In this document: in pieces, positions 23,346 to 34,036 of the stretch | Numbering within the stretch: position 1 is the first letter of the stretch | Layout: the number at the start of each line of letters is the position of its first letter | Assembly (NCBI RefSeq): GCF_963259705.1 | Contig: NC_081847.1 | Span: forward strand, 75,769,469-75,833,468 | DNA length: 64,000 nt | Reading direction: 5' to 3' | Source of the DNA: Myotis daubentonii | Taxonomy: Eukaryota; Chordata; Mammalia; Chiroptera; Vespertilionidae | Position numbers and translations under genes: made by a program | Notes under the pieces: model-generated | What the model was told of the DNA's origin: nothing | What the model saw: only the letters and a program-made list of their open reading frames with translations | Databases searched by the model: none

Positions 23346-23351
23346 AATAAA
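23346..23351 (+). terminator. Distal AATAAA polyadenylation signal candidate
   Basis: This hexamer lies about 2.1 kb after the GALNT1 stop in A-rich unique sequence, just before the HAL1 insertion. A distal isoform ending here is possible; only 3'-end reads could tell. Confidence 0.35.
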
Positions 23352-23837
23352 TGAAAAAGAAGGCAAAGGATGAAAAGATGGGATTATTATTTGACCAGTG
23401 AAGAATTCATAAATGTGACCGGGATAATTTAAATATCACAAATCTATCCACCCTACTCCAATTCCAATCCATTTTAATGTCTTTCTGTTCTTATTTGCAT
23501 TCTTTTTTTTTAATTAAATCTTTATTGTTCAGATTATTACATTTGTTCCTCTTTTTTCCCCCCATAACTCCCCTCCTCCCAGTTCCCGCCCCACCCTCCG
23601 CCCTCACTCCCCACCCACTGTCCTCTTCCATAGGTGGACGATTTTTGTCCAGTCTCTTTCCGCATCTCCCACACCCCTCTCCCCCCCAAGAATAGTCAGT
23701 CCATTCCCTTTCTATGTCCCTGATTCTATTATGAACACCAGATTAGTTATTCACTTGATTCTTAGATTCACTTGTTGATAGATGCATATTTGTTGTTCAT
23801 AATTTGTATCTTTACCTTTTCCTTCTTCTTCCTCTTC

Positions 23838-24731
23838 TTAAAGGATACCTTTCAGCATTTCATATAATACTGGTTTGGTGGTGATGAACTCCTTTAGCTT
23901 TTCCTTATCTGTGAAGCTCTTTATCTGACCTTCAGTTCTGAATGATAGCTTTGCTGGATAAAGTAATCGTGGTTGTAGGTTCTTGGTATTCATCACTTTG
24001 AATATTTCTTGCCATTCCCTTCTGGCCTGCAAAGTTTCTGTTGAGAAATCAGCTGACAGTCGTACGGGTATTCCCTTGTAGGTAACTGGGTTTCTTTCTC
24101 TTGCTGCTTTTAAGATTCTCTCTTTGTCTTTTGCTCTTGGCATTTTAATTATGATGTGTCTTGGTGTGGTCCTCTTTGGATTCCTTTTGTTTGGGGTTCT
24201 CTGCGCTTCCTGGACCTGTAAGTCTATTTCTTTCACCAGGTGGGGGAAGTTTTCTGTCATTATTTCTTCAAATAGGTTTTCAATATTTTACTCTCTCTCA
24301 TCTTCTGGCACCCCTATAATTCTGATGTTGGTACGCTTGAAGCTGTCCCAGAGGCTCCTTACACTATCTTCGTGTTTTCGGATTCTTTTTTCATTTTGCT
24401 TTTCCAGTTGGGTGTGTTTTGCTTCTTCGCGTTTTGAATCTTTGACTTGATTCTTGCGCTCCTCTGGTCTGCTGTTGGGTGTCTGTATAATATTCTTTAT
24501 TTCAGTCAGTGTATGCTTAATTTCTAGTTGGTTCTTTATCACAACATCGAGGGTCTCATTAGATTTCTTGAGGATCTCACTACATTTATCGGCGGTCTCA
24601 CCAGTCTTTTCGAGGGCCTTACTAACTTTATCGGCAGCTTCTAGACAGTTCTTGAGAGACCTTAAAAGTGTGGTTTTGAGCTCTATATCTTCCATTTCTG
24701 ACATTTGTGTCCTGTTTCTTTGTCTCCGCAT
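23838..24731 (-). pseudogene. HAL1/L1 ORF1 broken by one stop codon
   Basis: The reading frame from 24731 to 23838 spans 297 codon positions before its own stop. The N-terminal part (..EDIELKTTLLRSLKNCLEAA..) is a coiled-coil region. The middle part (..RTNIRIIGVPEDERE) opens the RNA-recognition domain. The C-terminal part includes RHIIIKMPRAKDKERILKAA and PVRLSADFSTETLQARREWQ, as in L1 ORF1 RNA-binding and CTD segments. One in-frame TAA at 24285-24287 interrupts it; the frame resumes at once without an indel. L1 ORF1 proteins are trimeric RNA chaperones; this copy should not give a full product. Confidence 0.85.
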
Positions 24732-24879
24732 TTTTTTATCTTTTCTTGGTGCACCCCCTAGTGGTCTTTGTGCGCAGTCTTGTAGTTAAGCCTTGATTGT
24801 TGTCGGTAATACCAGGGGTGATTTGACCTCCAGGCTAACTGGCTATGAGAGTCCGCTGTGTCTGCAGTGGGAGAGCTTC

Positions 24880-25446
24880 TGTGCTGGATCTCTAGGGCGG
24901 TGCTAATCTAGCCTTTGCCTGAGGCTCTCTGGCAAATGGCTCTGCCCAGGGCTTGGGCGGGGCGGGTCCCGGGGGATCTACAGGGCGGGCCAGAGCGAGC
25001 AGTTATGGCTGCTCTCAGTTCCGTCCCTAGGGGCTCTGCCTCTCAAGAGTCCCAGCAACTGCTGCAAACCTCGGAGAGAAAGCTGCCTTTGAGTTCCGAC
25101 CAAAGCCAGACAGTCCCGCTTCTCCTGTTTGAGTCTGGGTCCCCATAGACTCGCCCAGATCTGGAGCTCAGAGTCTGAAACTCCCTCCCGATTGAAAACA
25201 ACAACCGCGCCCTCCGCCGCCAGTCCTCTCTGCGCGCGCACTCCGCACCTGAGTATTTCACTTCAGCACTGCGCCTCCTCTGAGTCTGGGTATGATATTC
25301 TCTTTCCTCCTAGTTGTAGAATTTCCACTCAGCCAGCCTTCCTGTGGTTCTGGATGATGTCTGTTCTGTCCTTTAGTTATATCTCTGAAGTGGTTGTTCG
25401 AGGCAGCAATCTCCGGCGTTAACCTATGCCGCCATCTTGGTTTCTC
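24880..25446 (-). promoter_or_regulatory. HAL1 CpG-rich 5'UTR / L1-type promoter
   Basis: The 5'UTR is GC- and CpG-rich (..ggcggggcgggtcccggggg.. on the plus strand) and begins with CCAAGATGGCGGC on the minus strand, the YY1-like site that positions L1 transcription starts. Activity here is an inference from the L1 family. Confidence 0.6.
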
Positions 25447-25462
25447 TCTTATTTGCATTCTT

Positions 25463-25974
25463 GAAGAAAAAAAAAAGTACTTTGTTTTGTTCACCATTCT
25501 GAAAAACAGGGCAGCACGTAGGCCATGTCTTCCTTTCCCTATTTGACATTCACTGAAAAACAGGTTCCTCTGTCAAGATGTGGTGCTCTTCTCATCTCCC
25601 AAGAAGAATACCAAGAGCAAGTTAATTCCAGAACTACATGTTATTCAAAGGAGAAAGAAAATCAGAAGGTAATATTCCTGAGGGATAACCATGAAAGGAG
25701 GAATACAAACAATCACTTTTTACACTGTTTGGGAAATTAGATGTATTTCTAATTATATGACACAGCTCCCATTTGATTTCTTGAAGATTACTGAGTGTTT
25801 GCTTGATAAATCTACCAGGACTACACATTTTGCAGGAAATGAGGCACAACTCTAGATGTACTGTCTGTACACTAGCAAAGAATTCACAAGGGAAATTAGA
25901 AAACAATAGCATCATATAAGTTGCATAACTCAAAAGGAAGTAAGATGTATGCAACTTATATCATGAAAACTATA
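25463..25974. other. Intergenic, no clear feature
   Basis: Unique-looking sequence between the HAL1 and the first L1 fragment. Small ORFs show no domain. Confidence 0.5.
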
Positions 25975-26850
25975 AAATGTTGCTGAGAAACTATAGAACA
26001 CTAATACATTATGCTCATGGATTGAAAGACTGCATAATGTTAAGATCTCAATTTTGCACAAATTAAGCTATAGATTCAGTGAAATCAAAGTCTTAACGAG
26101 ACTGTCTTGTATCAATTAGCAAATCCTAGTCTATATGGAAATGCACCAGACCCAGGATAGGCAAGATAATCTTGAAGAAAAAATTGGAAGACTTAGACTA
26201 CTCAATTTCATGACTTGCTTTAAAAGCTATAGTGATTAAGAGAGTGTAGTACTAAAGTTAGGACAAACACATCAGGAGATAGAAGAGAGTCCAGAAATAG
26301 ACCCACACATGTGTATGGTCATTGGCTTTTCAACAAAACACCAAGCAATTCAATAGGGAAAGTTTTTTTAGTTGGAGCTGGAGTAACTGGGTTATCTGTA
26401 TGAGGAAAAAAAAACATTTCTGCTTTCACACAGTACACAATTTATTCAAAATGGATCACAGGCCTAAATGTGAAGGGCAAAACAGTCTAGATGAACACAG
26501 TATTTTCATGACTCTTGGGGTAGGCAAAGATATCTTTGGGACACAAAAGACATTAACCATAAAAGAAAAAAATGATAAATGTCACCAATATTAAACCCTT
26601 TTTCTAAAAGTGATACTTTTAAAATGAAATGGCAAGCCACAGGCAAGGAGAAAATGTTTGCAATCCATGGAACTGACAAAGGATTTGTATGCAGAAAAAC
26701 AACTAAAAAGCCATTGCAAAAGCAACACAATATAAGAGATTTCAATTCCTCACTTACAATAGTGGATAGAACAACCAGATAGAAGATCAGTAAGCAGGTA
26801 GAGAAATTAACACTACAGAGTAATTTGACATAGATACAGAACACTCCATC
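25975..26850 (+). repeat. L1 ORF2 3' fragment
   Basis: Degenerate plus-strand L1 sequence: ..atgctcatggattgaaaga.., then ..gacccacacatgtgtatgg.. and ..cacaggcctaaatgtgaa.., in the order of the last third of ORF2. Frameshifts and stops throughout. Confidence 0.7.
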
Positions 26851-26902
26851 CAATTATGGTGGAAGGCACATTCTTCTCAAGTGCACATGGTACGCTCTAG
26901 AG

Positions 26903-27115
26903 CAGCCGTGGGTAAACTGGCCCGCGGGCCGGATCCGGCCTGTTTGAAATGAATAAAACTAAAAAAAAAAAAAGACCGTACCCTTTTATGTAATGATGTT
27001 TACTTTGAATTTATATTAGTTCACACAAACACTCCATCCATGCTTTTGTTCCGGCCCTCCGGTCCAGTTTAAGAACCCATTGTGGCCCTCGAGTCAAAAA
27101 GTTTACCCACCCCTG
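26903..27115 (-). mobile_element. hAT MITE inserted in L1
   Basis: Same family as 13368-13579 in opposite orientation: ..gtaaactggcccgcgggcc.. at the left and ..gtttacccacccctg at the right. The left flank is CTCTAGAG (26895-26902). The right flank CTAGGCCA matches only partly, so the target duplication has decayed. It splits an L1 ORF2 fragment. Confidence 0.85.
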
Positions 27116-28290
27116 CTAGGCCACAAAACAAGTCAAATTCAAGAAGACAGATCAAACAAGGCATGTTTTCCTATTACAATGGAAGAAAGCTAGAAATCAA
27201 TAGCTCAAGGAAAACTGGAAAATCCACAAATATGTGGAAATTAAATTATACTCTCTTAACCAATGGGTCAAAGAACTCACGAGGAAAACTAGAAAATACC
27301 TTTGAGACAAGTAAAAATCAAAACAACATACCAAGCCTACCGGATGCCTGAAAGCAGTGCAAAGAGGGAAGTGTGTACCTGTAAATGAGTACTATAAAAA
27401 ACCAGAAAGACTTCAAGTTAACAACCGAAATTTACACCTCAAGAAACCAGAAAAAAGGAAGAAGAAAAAAACCTAAAACCAAATATAGTAAGAGGAAGGA
27501 AATAATAAATATTAGAGCGGAGATAAACTAAATAAAAAATAGAAAAAAAATAAGCAAAACTAAGATTTTTAAAAGACAAACTAAAAGACAAATCCTTAGC
27601 TAGATTAAGAAAAAAAAAGATTCAAATAACAAAGCAGAAATGAAAGGGGGGTGGGGGGGGCGTTACAACCAAGAATACTATGAACAATTATACACCAACA
27701 AATTGGATAACAGAAGAAATGGATAAAGTCCTGGAAACACATAACATGCCAAGACTAAATAATGAAATAACAGAAAATCAGAAGAGACCACTGATGAGTG
27801 AGAAGATTGAGTCAGTAATAACAATAAAATGTTCCCAACAAAGAAAAGCCCAAGACCGGATGACTTCACAAGTGAATTCTACCAAACATTTAAAGATGTA
27901 ACACCAATCCTGAAACTCTTCCACAAAGTTTAAGAAGAGGGTACACTTCAAAGCTCCTTCTTTCAGGCTAGCATTACCCTGATACCAAAGCCAGACAAAG
28001 ACAACAAGAAAATAAAACAATAGACCAATGTCTCTGATAAATTTTGATGCAAAAATTCTTAACAAAATACTAGCAAATGTATAATTCAACAAAACATTAA
28101 AAGGATTCTACACCATGACCAAGCGGGATTTATTCCTGGAATGCTAGGCTCAACCTACAAAAATCAATTGCTGTAATATACCACATTAACAGAAATGAAG
28201 GACAAAACCACCTAATCATCTCAGTTGATACAGAAAAGCATATGAGAAGATTCAATACCTTTTAATGATTTAAAAACAATCAACAAACTG

Positions 28291-28500
28291 CCCTAGCTGG
28301 TTTGGCTCAGTGGATAGAGCATCGGCCTGCGGACTGAAGGGTCCTGAGTTCGATTCTGGTCAAGGGCACATGCCCGGGTTGCAGCTCGATCCCCAGTAGG
28401 GGGCGTGCAGGAGGCAGCCAACCAATGATTCCCTCTCATCATTGATGTTTCTATCTCTCCCTCTTTCTCTGAAATCAATAAAAATATTTTTTAAAAACCC
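28291..28500 (+). repeat. VES SINE with 13-bp TSD
   Basis: Near-complete VES: CCCTAGCTGGTTTGGCTCAG head, GTTCGATTCTGG B-box-like segment, pyrimidine tract and AATCAATAAAAATATT tail. AATCAACAAACTG is duplicated at 28278-28290 and 28501-28513. Confidence 0.95.
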
Positions 28501-29155
28501 AATCAACAAACTGAAAATAGAAACTATCACAACATAATAAGGCCATACATGAAAGGCCCACAGATATTATCATGAAAGATGAAGTTTTTCCTCGAGGATC
28601 AGGAACAAGACAAGGATGCCTTCTCTTGCCATTTCTGTTCAACGAAGTAATGGGAGTCTTAGCCAGAACACTTCGGCAACAACAACAAAAATCCAAATAC
28701 GAATGGAAGAAGTAAATTATCTCTGTTTGCAGATGACATGATCTTATATGTAGAAACTCCTCAAGATTACACACATACACACACACACAACCCTGTTAGA
28801 ATAAACAAATTCAGCAAGACTGCTGGATACAAAATCAACACACAAAATGGCAGCATTTCTATACACTACTAGTAAACATGAACAATCTCAAAAGGAAATT
28901 ATGGAAACAATTCCATTTATGACAACATCAAAAAGAATAAAATACTTAGGAATAAACCCAACCAAGGAGATAGAAGACTTATATAATGAAAACTACAAAA
29001 CCTAGCTGAAAGAAATTAAAATTAAGTGGAAAGATAAGCCTATATTAATCGAGTGATTTAATATTGTTAAGATGTTTATACTACTCAAAGCAATCTATAA
29101 GTTCAACACAATACCCATCAAAATTCCAGGAGCATTTTTTTAGGCAGAAATAGAA

Positions 29156-30644
29156 CAGCCTCCTCAGCAAGGTCACCAAGGAGAAGAGCCCTGTGCTTTA
29201 GGAGGCCCTGACTGGCTGCAGAGACCGGGTCGCCAGGAAGCTGCAAGCAGATGACCCGGCATCTCCGAAGGCCTGTGGGGATGCTGCTTGTTTGCGCAAA
29301 GCGGGTCACAGCAAAAGAATCAAACTAAAGGGGGTGTTAAGTAAGAGTGATGGAGCCTCTAGTTCCCACAAGTGCCTGTGGAGTCCAGGATTTCCCTTCC
29401 TGGAGGTGGTGGTGTCGGGTGAGGCAGGGTCAGGAATCCACTGTCATCCAAGAGTGTGGAACCCACTCACTGAGCAGCTCCACCGGAAGTGGCTCTGCTC
29501 ATTCCCATACCTGTCCGCCAGCCATCTTTTGGGGCCTCCTGCATTTGGAAGGGGCTCCCTTAAGAACACAACTTTTCCAATTCCGCAACTTTTAGCCACT
29601 TCCTTTGTTCCATTCTGATGAAACGAAGGCAGACGGGCTGCCCTGACTGCTCCAGCCCCTGCTCATGGGCCAGAAAGAATCTTCGCTTCCTGCCCCTGCG
29701 GTGGGCCTTTGCCAGGCAACGCGGCCCTGCACAGCCTGCGGGAGGGAGAGGGGGAGACTGTCTCTTTTCATAGCTGTGCCATTTGAACAGCCAGAGGGCG
29801 GGCGGGGTGGGCGATGAAAGGAGAAGTCTGGCATTGTGGGAAGAACAGAGGCTTTGAGGTCAGTCACCCGTTCAAACACACTTGTCAGCTGAGACACCTT
29901 TAGCAAGGCCCTCAATCTCTCTGGACCCTGTCTCGTCATCTCTCAAATGCCTGGCTCTTCGGGCAGTTATAACACCTTGACGGATGGCATTAGCAAGCGA
30001 TTCCCCATCATCTGCCTCTGCTAGGCTGGTGCCTGTGTGGGGCCGCTGTACCCAGGGTGTGCCAGACCAACCAAGAGTGTAAATCTGGTGCTTGGCCAAT
30101 CTATGACGTGATCTGACTCTAGCAAAGAAACATTTGAAACCGCAAAAAACGGAAACGAAACAGCAGAGTGTTTACTCTTCCATATTTCCATTGTGACTCA
30201 GCCCAGCCCACCTGACTCCACCCTGCACCAGGGAAGGCTGGTCAGCAGACCACAGGCAGCCGAAGGGATAAAGCGCTGGCTGGAGAAGGAGGGACAAAGG
30301 AGGGAAAAGGAAAGTCCCAATCTCCCTCAGGACTGAAGACTCAAGACCCCTAGATACAGTACCAACAGAGAGTATTCAACACTGGATTAAAAGTATAATT
30401 CATTAAAAAAAAGTATAATTCACGGCAACCAAGTTGGGATTGTCTCAAAATGTAACTAAGGGTCAGCAGAAAAATCTATGACTGTATTGGACCAGTAGAT
30501 GTTTGGTAAAACATTACTAGTAAAAACTTGTTGCAAAAGCATGTGCTTAATATATATTTCTTAAAAGCACCCTTGTGCTTTAATTAATATTTCAAACCAA
30601 AAGTGAAAGTTATATTTAGAGATAAAACCCTAGGGACTATGCTA
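29156..30644. other. Intergenic, partly GC-rich, with a MIR
   Basis: Mostly unique. About 29827-29990 (..aacagaggctttgaggtcag.. then ..tcaatctctctggaccc..) is a plus-strand MIR. The remaining open frames (for example 29292-29618) carry no recognisable domain. Confidence 0.5.
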
Positions 30645-31075
30645 TTTAAATCAAACAAAACAAGGATGCCTGTGAGCACCATTACCCCTTAACAGTGCTC
30701 AGGAAGCTCTGGGCAATGCATTAGGACATGAAACAGAAAGGAGGGGCAAACATAAAAATAAAAATCAAGCCCCGGCTGGTTTGGCTCAGTGGATAGAGCG
30801 TCAGCCTGCGAACTGAAAGGTCCCAGGTTCGATTCCAGTCAAGGGCACATGCCCGGGTTGTGGGCTCGATCCCCAGTGGGGAACTTGCAAGAGGCAGCCA
30901 ATCCATGATTCTCTCTCATCATGGATGTTTCTATCTCTCTCTCCCTCTTCCTTCCTCTCTGAAATCAATAAAAATATATTTTAAAAAAAACACAAGACAG
31001 ATGTATTTAAAAAATAAATAAAATAAATAAAAATCAACAATTTGCTGTCATTATTTGCAGATGATTGTCATTTAT
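30645..31075 (+). repeat. L1 ORF2 fragment split by a VES SINE
   Basis: The left piece (..acaaggatgcctgtgagc..) and right piece (..gctgtcattatttgcagatg..) are neighbouring parts of the L1 RT region. A VES SINE at about 30769-30990 sits between them. Confidence 0.6.
30769..30990 (+). repeat. VES SINE
   Basis: GCCCCGGCTGGTTTGGCTCA head, GGTTCGATTCCAGTCAAGGG, pyrimidine tract and AATCAATAAAAATATATT tail. Inserted in an L1 fragment. Confidence 0.93.
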
Positions 31076-31076
31076 T

Positions 31077-31368
31077 TGTTCACTAATTCACCAAATATAC
31101 CCTGAGAGCCTCCTCTATGTCCCACACCATTCAAGGACTCAGAATGCGGGGGGCAGGGGCAGAGAGACAGATGAAAAGCCAAGTAAACAAAAAGCAAGGA
31201 CACAATAAAGAATGTGCCTTGGAGAAAACAAAGCGTCAGAGGGGAGGTGGACGCCTAGCTGCAGAAGGGATTTTGACCAGACCCTGACAGGTACAGGAGC
31301 AGGCCATGAGGCAATAGGGCAGTGCTCCAGGTGGGGGCGCTGCAAGGGCAAAGGCCCTGGGGGTCAGA
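31077..31368. repeat. Old LINE-like remnant (L2?)
   Basis: Phrases such as ..gggcagtgctccaggtgg.. and ..gcaagggcaaaggccctgg.. are typical of ancient L2-class repeats. Poorly preserved. Confidence 0.3.
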
Positions 31369-31862
31369 TGTTATAGGCAGAATAGTGGCTCCCTAAAATG
31401 GCCAGGCCCTAATCCCTGGAACCTGTGACTATATTGGGTTACTCAGCAAAGGAGAGGTAAGGTTGCAGATGGAAATAAGGTTGCTAATCAGCAGACACGG
31501 AGATGGGGAAATTATCCTGGGTTATCTGGGCGGTTCCAACACAATCCCGGGTGTCCTTAATGTAACAGAGAAAGGCAGAAGAGCCGCGCCAGAGTGGTGC
31601 ACTGTAACAGAGACTCAGGTGGCCACTGCTGGCCCTGAAGACGATGGAGGCCACGAGCCACCGAACCAGCAGCCTCTACAGCTGGAAATAGTGAGAAAAG
31701 AGATGCTCCCTAACATCTCCAGAAAGGAATAGGGCCCTATTGACACCCTGATGTTAGGCCAGTGAAACCCATTTTAGACGTCCAGAATGCGACGATAATA
31801 AATGTGTGTTTTTAAGCTACTAGTTTGTGTTAATTTGTTACCGCAGCCACTTATAATGGTGG
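31369..31862 (+). repeat. Solo LTR, ERVL-MaLR (MLT1-like)
   Basis: It begins TGTTATAGGCAGAATAGTGG, passes ..aggccctaatccctgg.. and ends with ..aataaatgtgtgtttttaag.. and ..gttaatttgttaccgcag.., the usual layout of an MLT1-type LTR including its polyadenylation region. No internal retroviral genes are seen. This is a very old endogenous element. Confidence 0.65.
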
Positions 31863-33170
31863 ATTACATTGATCTATTTTCAAATAATGAGCCAGCACTA
31901 CATGCGTGGAATAAACCCCATTTAGTCATGGTGTGTAGTTGCTTTATAGACTGATAAATTGTTTACTAATGTATGGTGAAGAGTGTTTGCACTTATAGTC
32001 ACGAGGGATACTGGTCTGTAGATGTCTTTGTTGTGCTATCATCACGCAGTTTGGAAGCAGGAGAAAGCTCAGTTCATAAAAATTACTGAGATGTGTTCCT
32101 GAAAGAGACTGTGCAGCACTAGAATAGAATTCTTCAGCTGTTTGGTAAAAGTATCCAGTTAAGCCATTTCATCCTGGAAATTTCTTTTCTAGAATTTAAA
32201 CTACAGATTCAATAGCTCTAATAGTTGTAGGGCTAATTATCTGTTTCATATTGGGCAGACTTAGCAGTTTGTATTTTTCGAGGAATTAGTTCACTTCATC
32301 TAAGTTGTCAAACTTTTGTGTACAGAGGAGTGCGTAGTACTCCCTTATTATTCTTTTGATGTCTGCAGGGTCTGTAGTGGTAGCTCCTGTTTCATTCCTG
32401 ATATTGGTTAATTTTTCATCCCTCTCTTTTTAAAAATTTGGCAGTCTTGCTAGAGGTTTATCAATATTATTGATCTTTTCAAAGAATTTGTTTTGGTTTC
32501 ACTGATGCTTTTATATTATTTTTCTATTTTCAGTTTCATTGATTTCTGCCCTCATCTTTATTTCCTCTGTTCTGCTTGCTTTGAGCTTATTTTGGTCTAG
32601 TTTCTCAAGATGGGAGTTTACATTGATTTGAAACATTCTTTCTTATATAACTGGTGCTACAAATTTCCCTCTCAGGACTGCCTTGGCTGTATCTCACATT
32701 TTGATATGTTTGTATTTTCACTGTCATTTAGTTCATTTTGTTTTTAATTACCCTTGAGATTTCCTCTTTAACACATGGTTTATTTAGAAGTGTGTTGTTT
32801 AGTTTCTAAGTGTTTTAGGACATTTCTATTTTTTCTATTATTTATTTCCAGTTTGAATCCATTATGGTGAAAAACAACAACAACCACCCATAATCTGTAT
32901 GATTTCCATTCTTTTAAATTTGTTGGAGTTTACTCTATGACCGAGGATATGATCTATCTTGGTAAGTATATCTTGGGCACTTAAAAAGAATGTGCTATTG
33001 TTGGGTAGACTGTTCTAAAAATGTTAGATTCTGTTTTTTGATGATGATGATGATGATGAATTCTATATCCTTGCTAATTTTCTAATTGTTCTTGGTTTTT
33101 TAACCTGTTTTTTCTCTATTGTTTGGGTTGGGTAATTTTTCCTGTGTTTTTTTTAAAATTGCTTACATGT
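31863..33170 (-). repeat. L1 ORF2 fragment, antisense
   Basis: Antisense L1 ORF2: ..tagatgtctttgttgtgct.., ..ctgtagtggtagctcctg.., ..ctcccttattattcttttg.. all match the reverse of the RT region and its flanks. Frames are broken. Contains a short (GAT)n run at about 33041-33058. Confidence 0.65.
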
Positions 33171-33641
33171 TTATTTATTTTTATATAGATGTATAAATTA
33201 TTGTCTATGTTTTATATTTGAGATTCTTAATTTATATGTACAAATAAATATTTACAATAATTATTTGCCTGTAAATCTAAGGACACCCCCCCACCCCCGC
33301 CCATCCCTTCCCAAATAATGATTCTCTATTTGATGCCCATGTGCCCATTCGGGCTTTTCCTATCACCTCTAAACAGATTCCACCACCCTCCCATACTTGC
33401 TCTCCCACCTTCCCCCATGTCTGCTAATCTCAGGAGGCCATCTCAAAGCAATTTCACCACAGCCACGTCAACAAGACGACCTCTCAACCTGGCATCTCAA
33501 AGCAAGAAGCTCGGTACAGGGCAGCACCAATGGACAGCTAGCAAAAAGGTCCTGTCGCCTTTCCCCAGACCCTTCAGTATTGAGTCTGGCTCTTGCCACC
33601 TATCAAGCAAACTCAAATCCTCTTTGAAACTTCCCCTAACC

Positions 33642-34036
33642 CAGTGGTCGGCAAACCGCGGCTCACAAGCCACATGTGGCTCTTTGGCCCCTTGAGTGTG
33701 GCTCTTCCACAAAATACCACGTGCGGGCGCACACGTACAGTGTAATTAAAACTTCGTGCCCGTGCGCAGAAGTCAGTTTTCGGAAAGGAGATAGACGAAA
33801 CAAGTATACAAGACGAGTGTGGATGGAAGAGTTGGAAGGGGTCGACCTCAGCGAACGTACCTCAATCAGATTGAGGACGTTTTTAGCAAAGGCCAGCTTA
33901 GGAGTACCCTAATTAAGTTAATAACAATGTACCTACCTATATAGTTTAAGTTTAAAAAGTTTGGCTCTCAAAAGAAATTTCAGTCGTTGTACTGTTGCTA
34001 TTTGGCTCTGTTGACTAATGAGTTTGCCGACCACTG
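33642..34036 (+). mobile_element. Longer fold-back-family hAT element
   Basis: Ends CAGTGGTCGGCAAAC and GTTTGCCGACCACTG are perfect inverted repeats. Flanks CCCTAACC (33634-33641) and CCCTAATC (34037-34044) match 7 of 8. The first 130 bp are close to the 14641 MITE. The next part (about 33780-34010) is absent there and may be left from a larger parent. No transposase domain can be identified in it. Confidence 0.88.

Larger units (their letters stand above)
21260..23351 (+). other. GALNT1: GALNT1 3'UTR (extent approximate)
   Basis: After the stop codon the sequence is AT-rich and free of recognised repeats until the HAL1 at 23.5 kb, as expected for a long 3'UTR. Candidate polyadenylation hexamers lie at 22202-22207, 22404-22409 and 23346-23351. 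Which is used cannot be decided from sequence. A 12-A run at 21709-21720 could cause internal oligo-dT priming. Short ORFs here, such as 21350-21763, look fortuitous. Confidence 0.6.
23506..25446 (-). mobile_element. Full-length half-L1 (HAL1-type) retrotransposon
   Basis: On the minus strand, a 5' end reading CCAAGATGGCGGCATAGG (a YY1-type site typical of L1 promoters) starts at about 25440. A CpG-rich 5'UTR follows, then ORF1, and then directly a 3'UTR and a poly(A) run (T run at about 23506). No ORF2 is present. CTTATTTGCATTCTT is duplicated on both sides (about 23491-23505 and 25448-25462), so the element inserted in this form. HAL1 elements carry only ORF1 and use L1 machinery in trans; bat genomes are known to have them. 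It lies just beyond GALNT1, antisense to it. Confidence 0.85.
26851..29155 (+). repeat. L1 ORF2 fragment interrupted by hAT MITE and VES
   Basis: Plus-strand L1 from the end of the endonuclease domain (..ttctcaagtgcacatgg..) through reverse transcriptase (..ccaagaccggatgacttcac.., ..caagcgggatttattcc.., ..tctgtttgcagatgacatg..). It ends abruptly near 29155. Its last part overlaps in content the start of the fragment at 25975, so the pieces are out of order. A hAT MITE (26903-27115) and a VES SINE (28291-28500) interrupt it. No intact frame remains. Confidence 0.8.

Noticed and set aside
24124..24789. Plus-strand ORFs opposite the HAL1 ORF1
   Set aside because: They are antisense shadows of L1 ORF1 with hydrophobic, repetitive translations.
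28291..28500. tRNA gene candidates in SINE heads here and in other VES copies
   Set aside because: The A- and B-box-like segments belong to tRNA-derived SINEs with A-rich tails and target duplications. No full cloverleaf with a separate terminator was found.
31369..31862. Possible provirus around the LTR
   Set aside because: Only one LTR is present. There are no gag, pol or env-like frames beside it; neighbouring sequence is L1 or L2.
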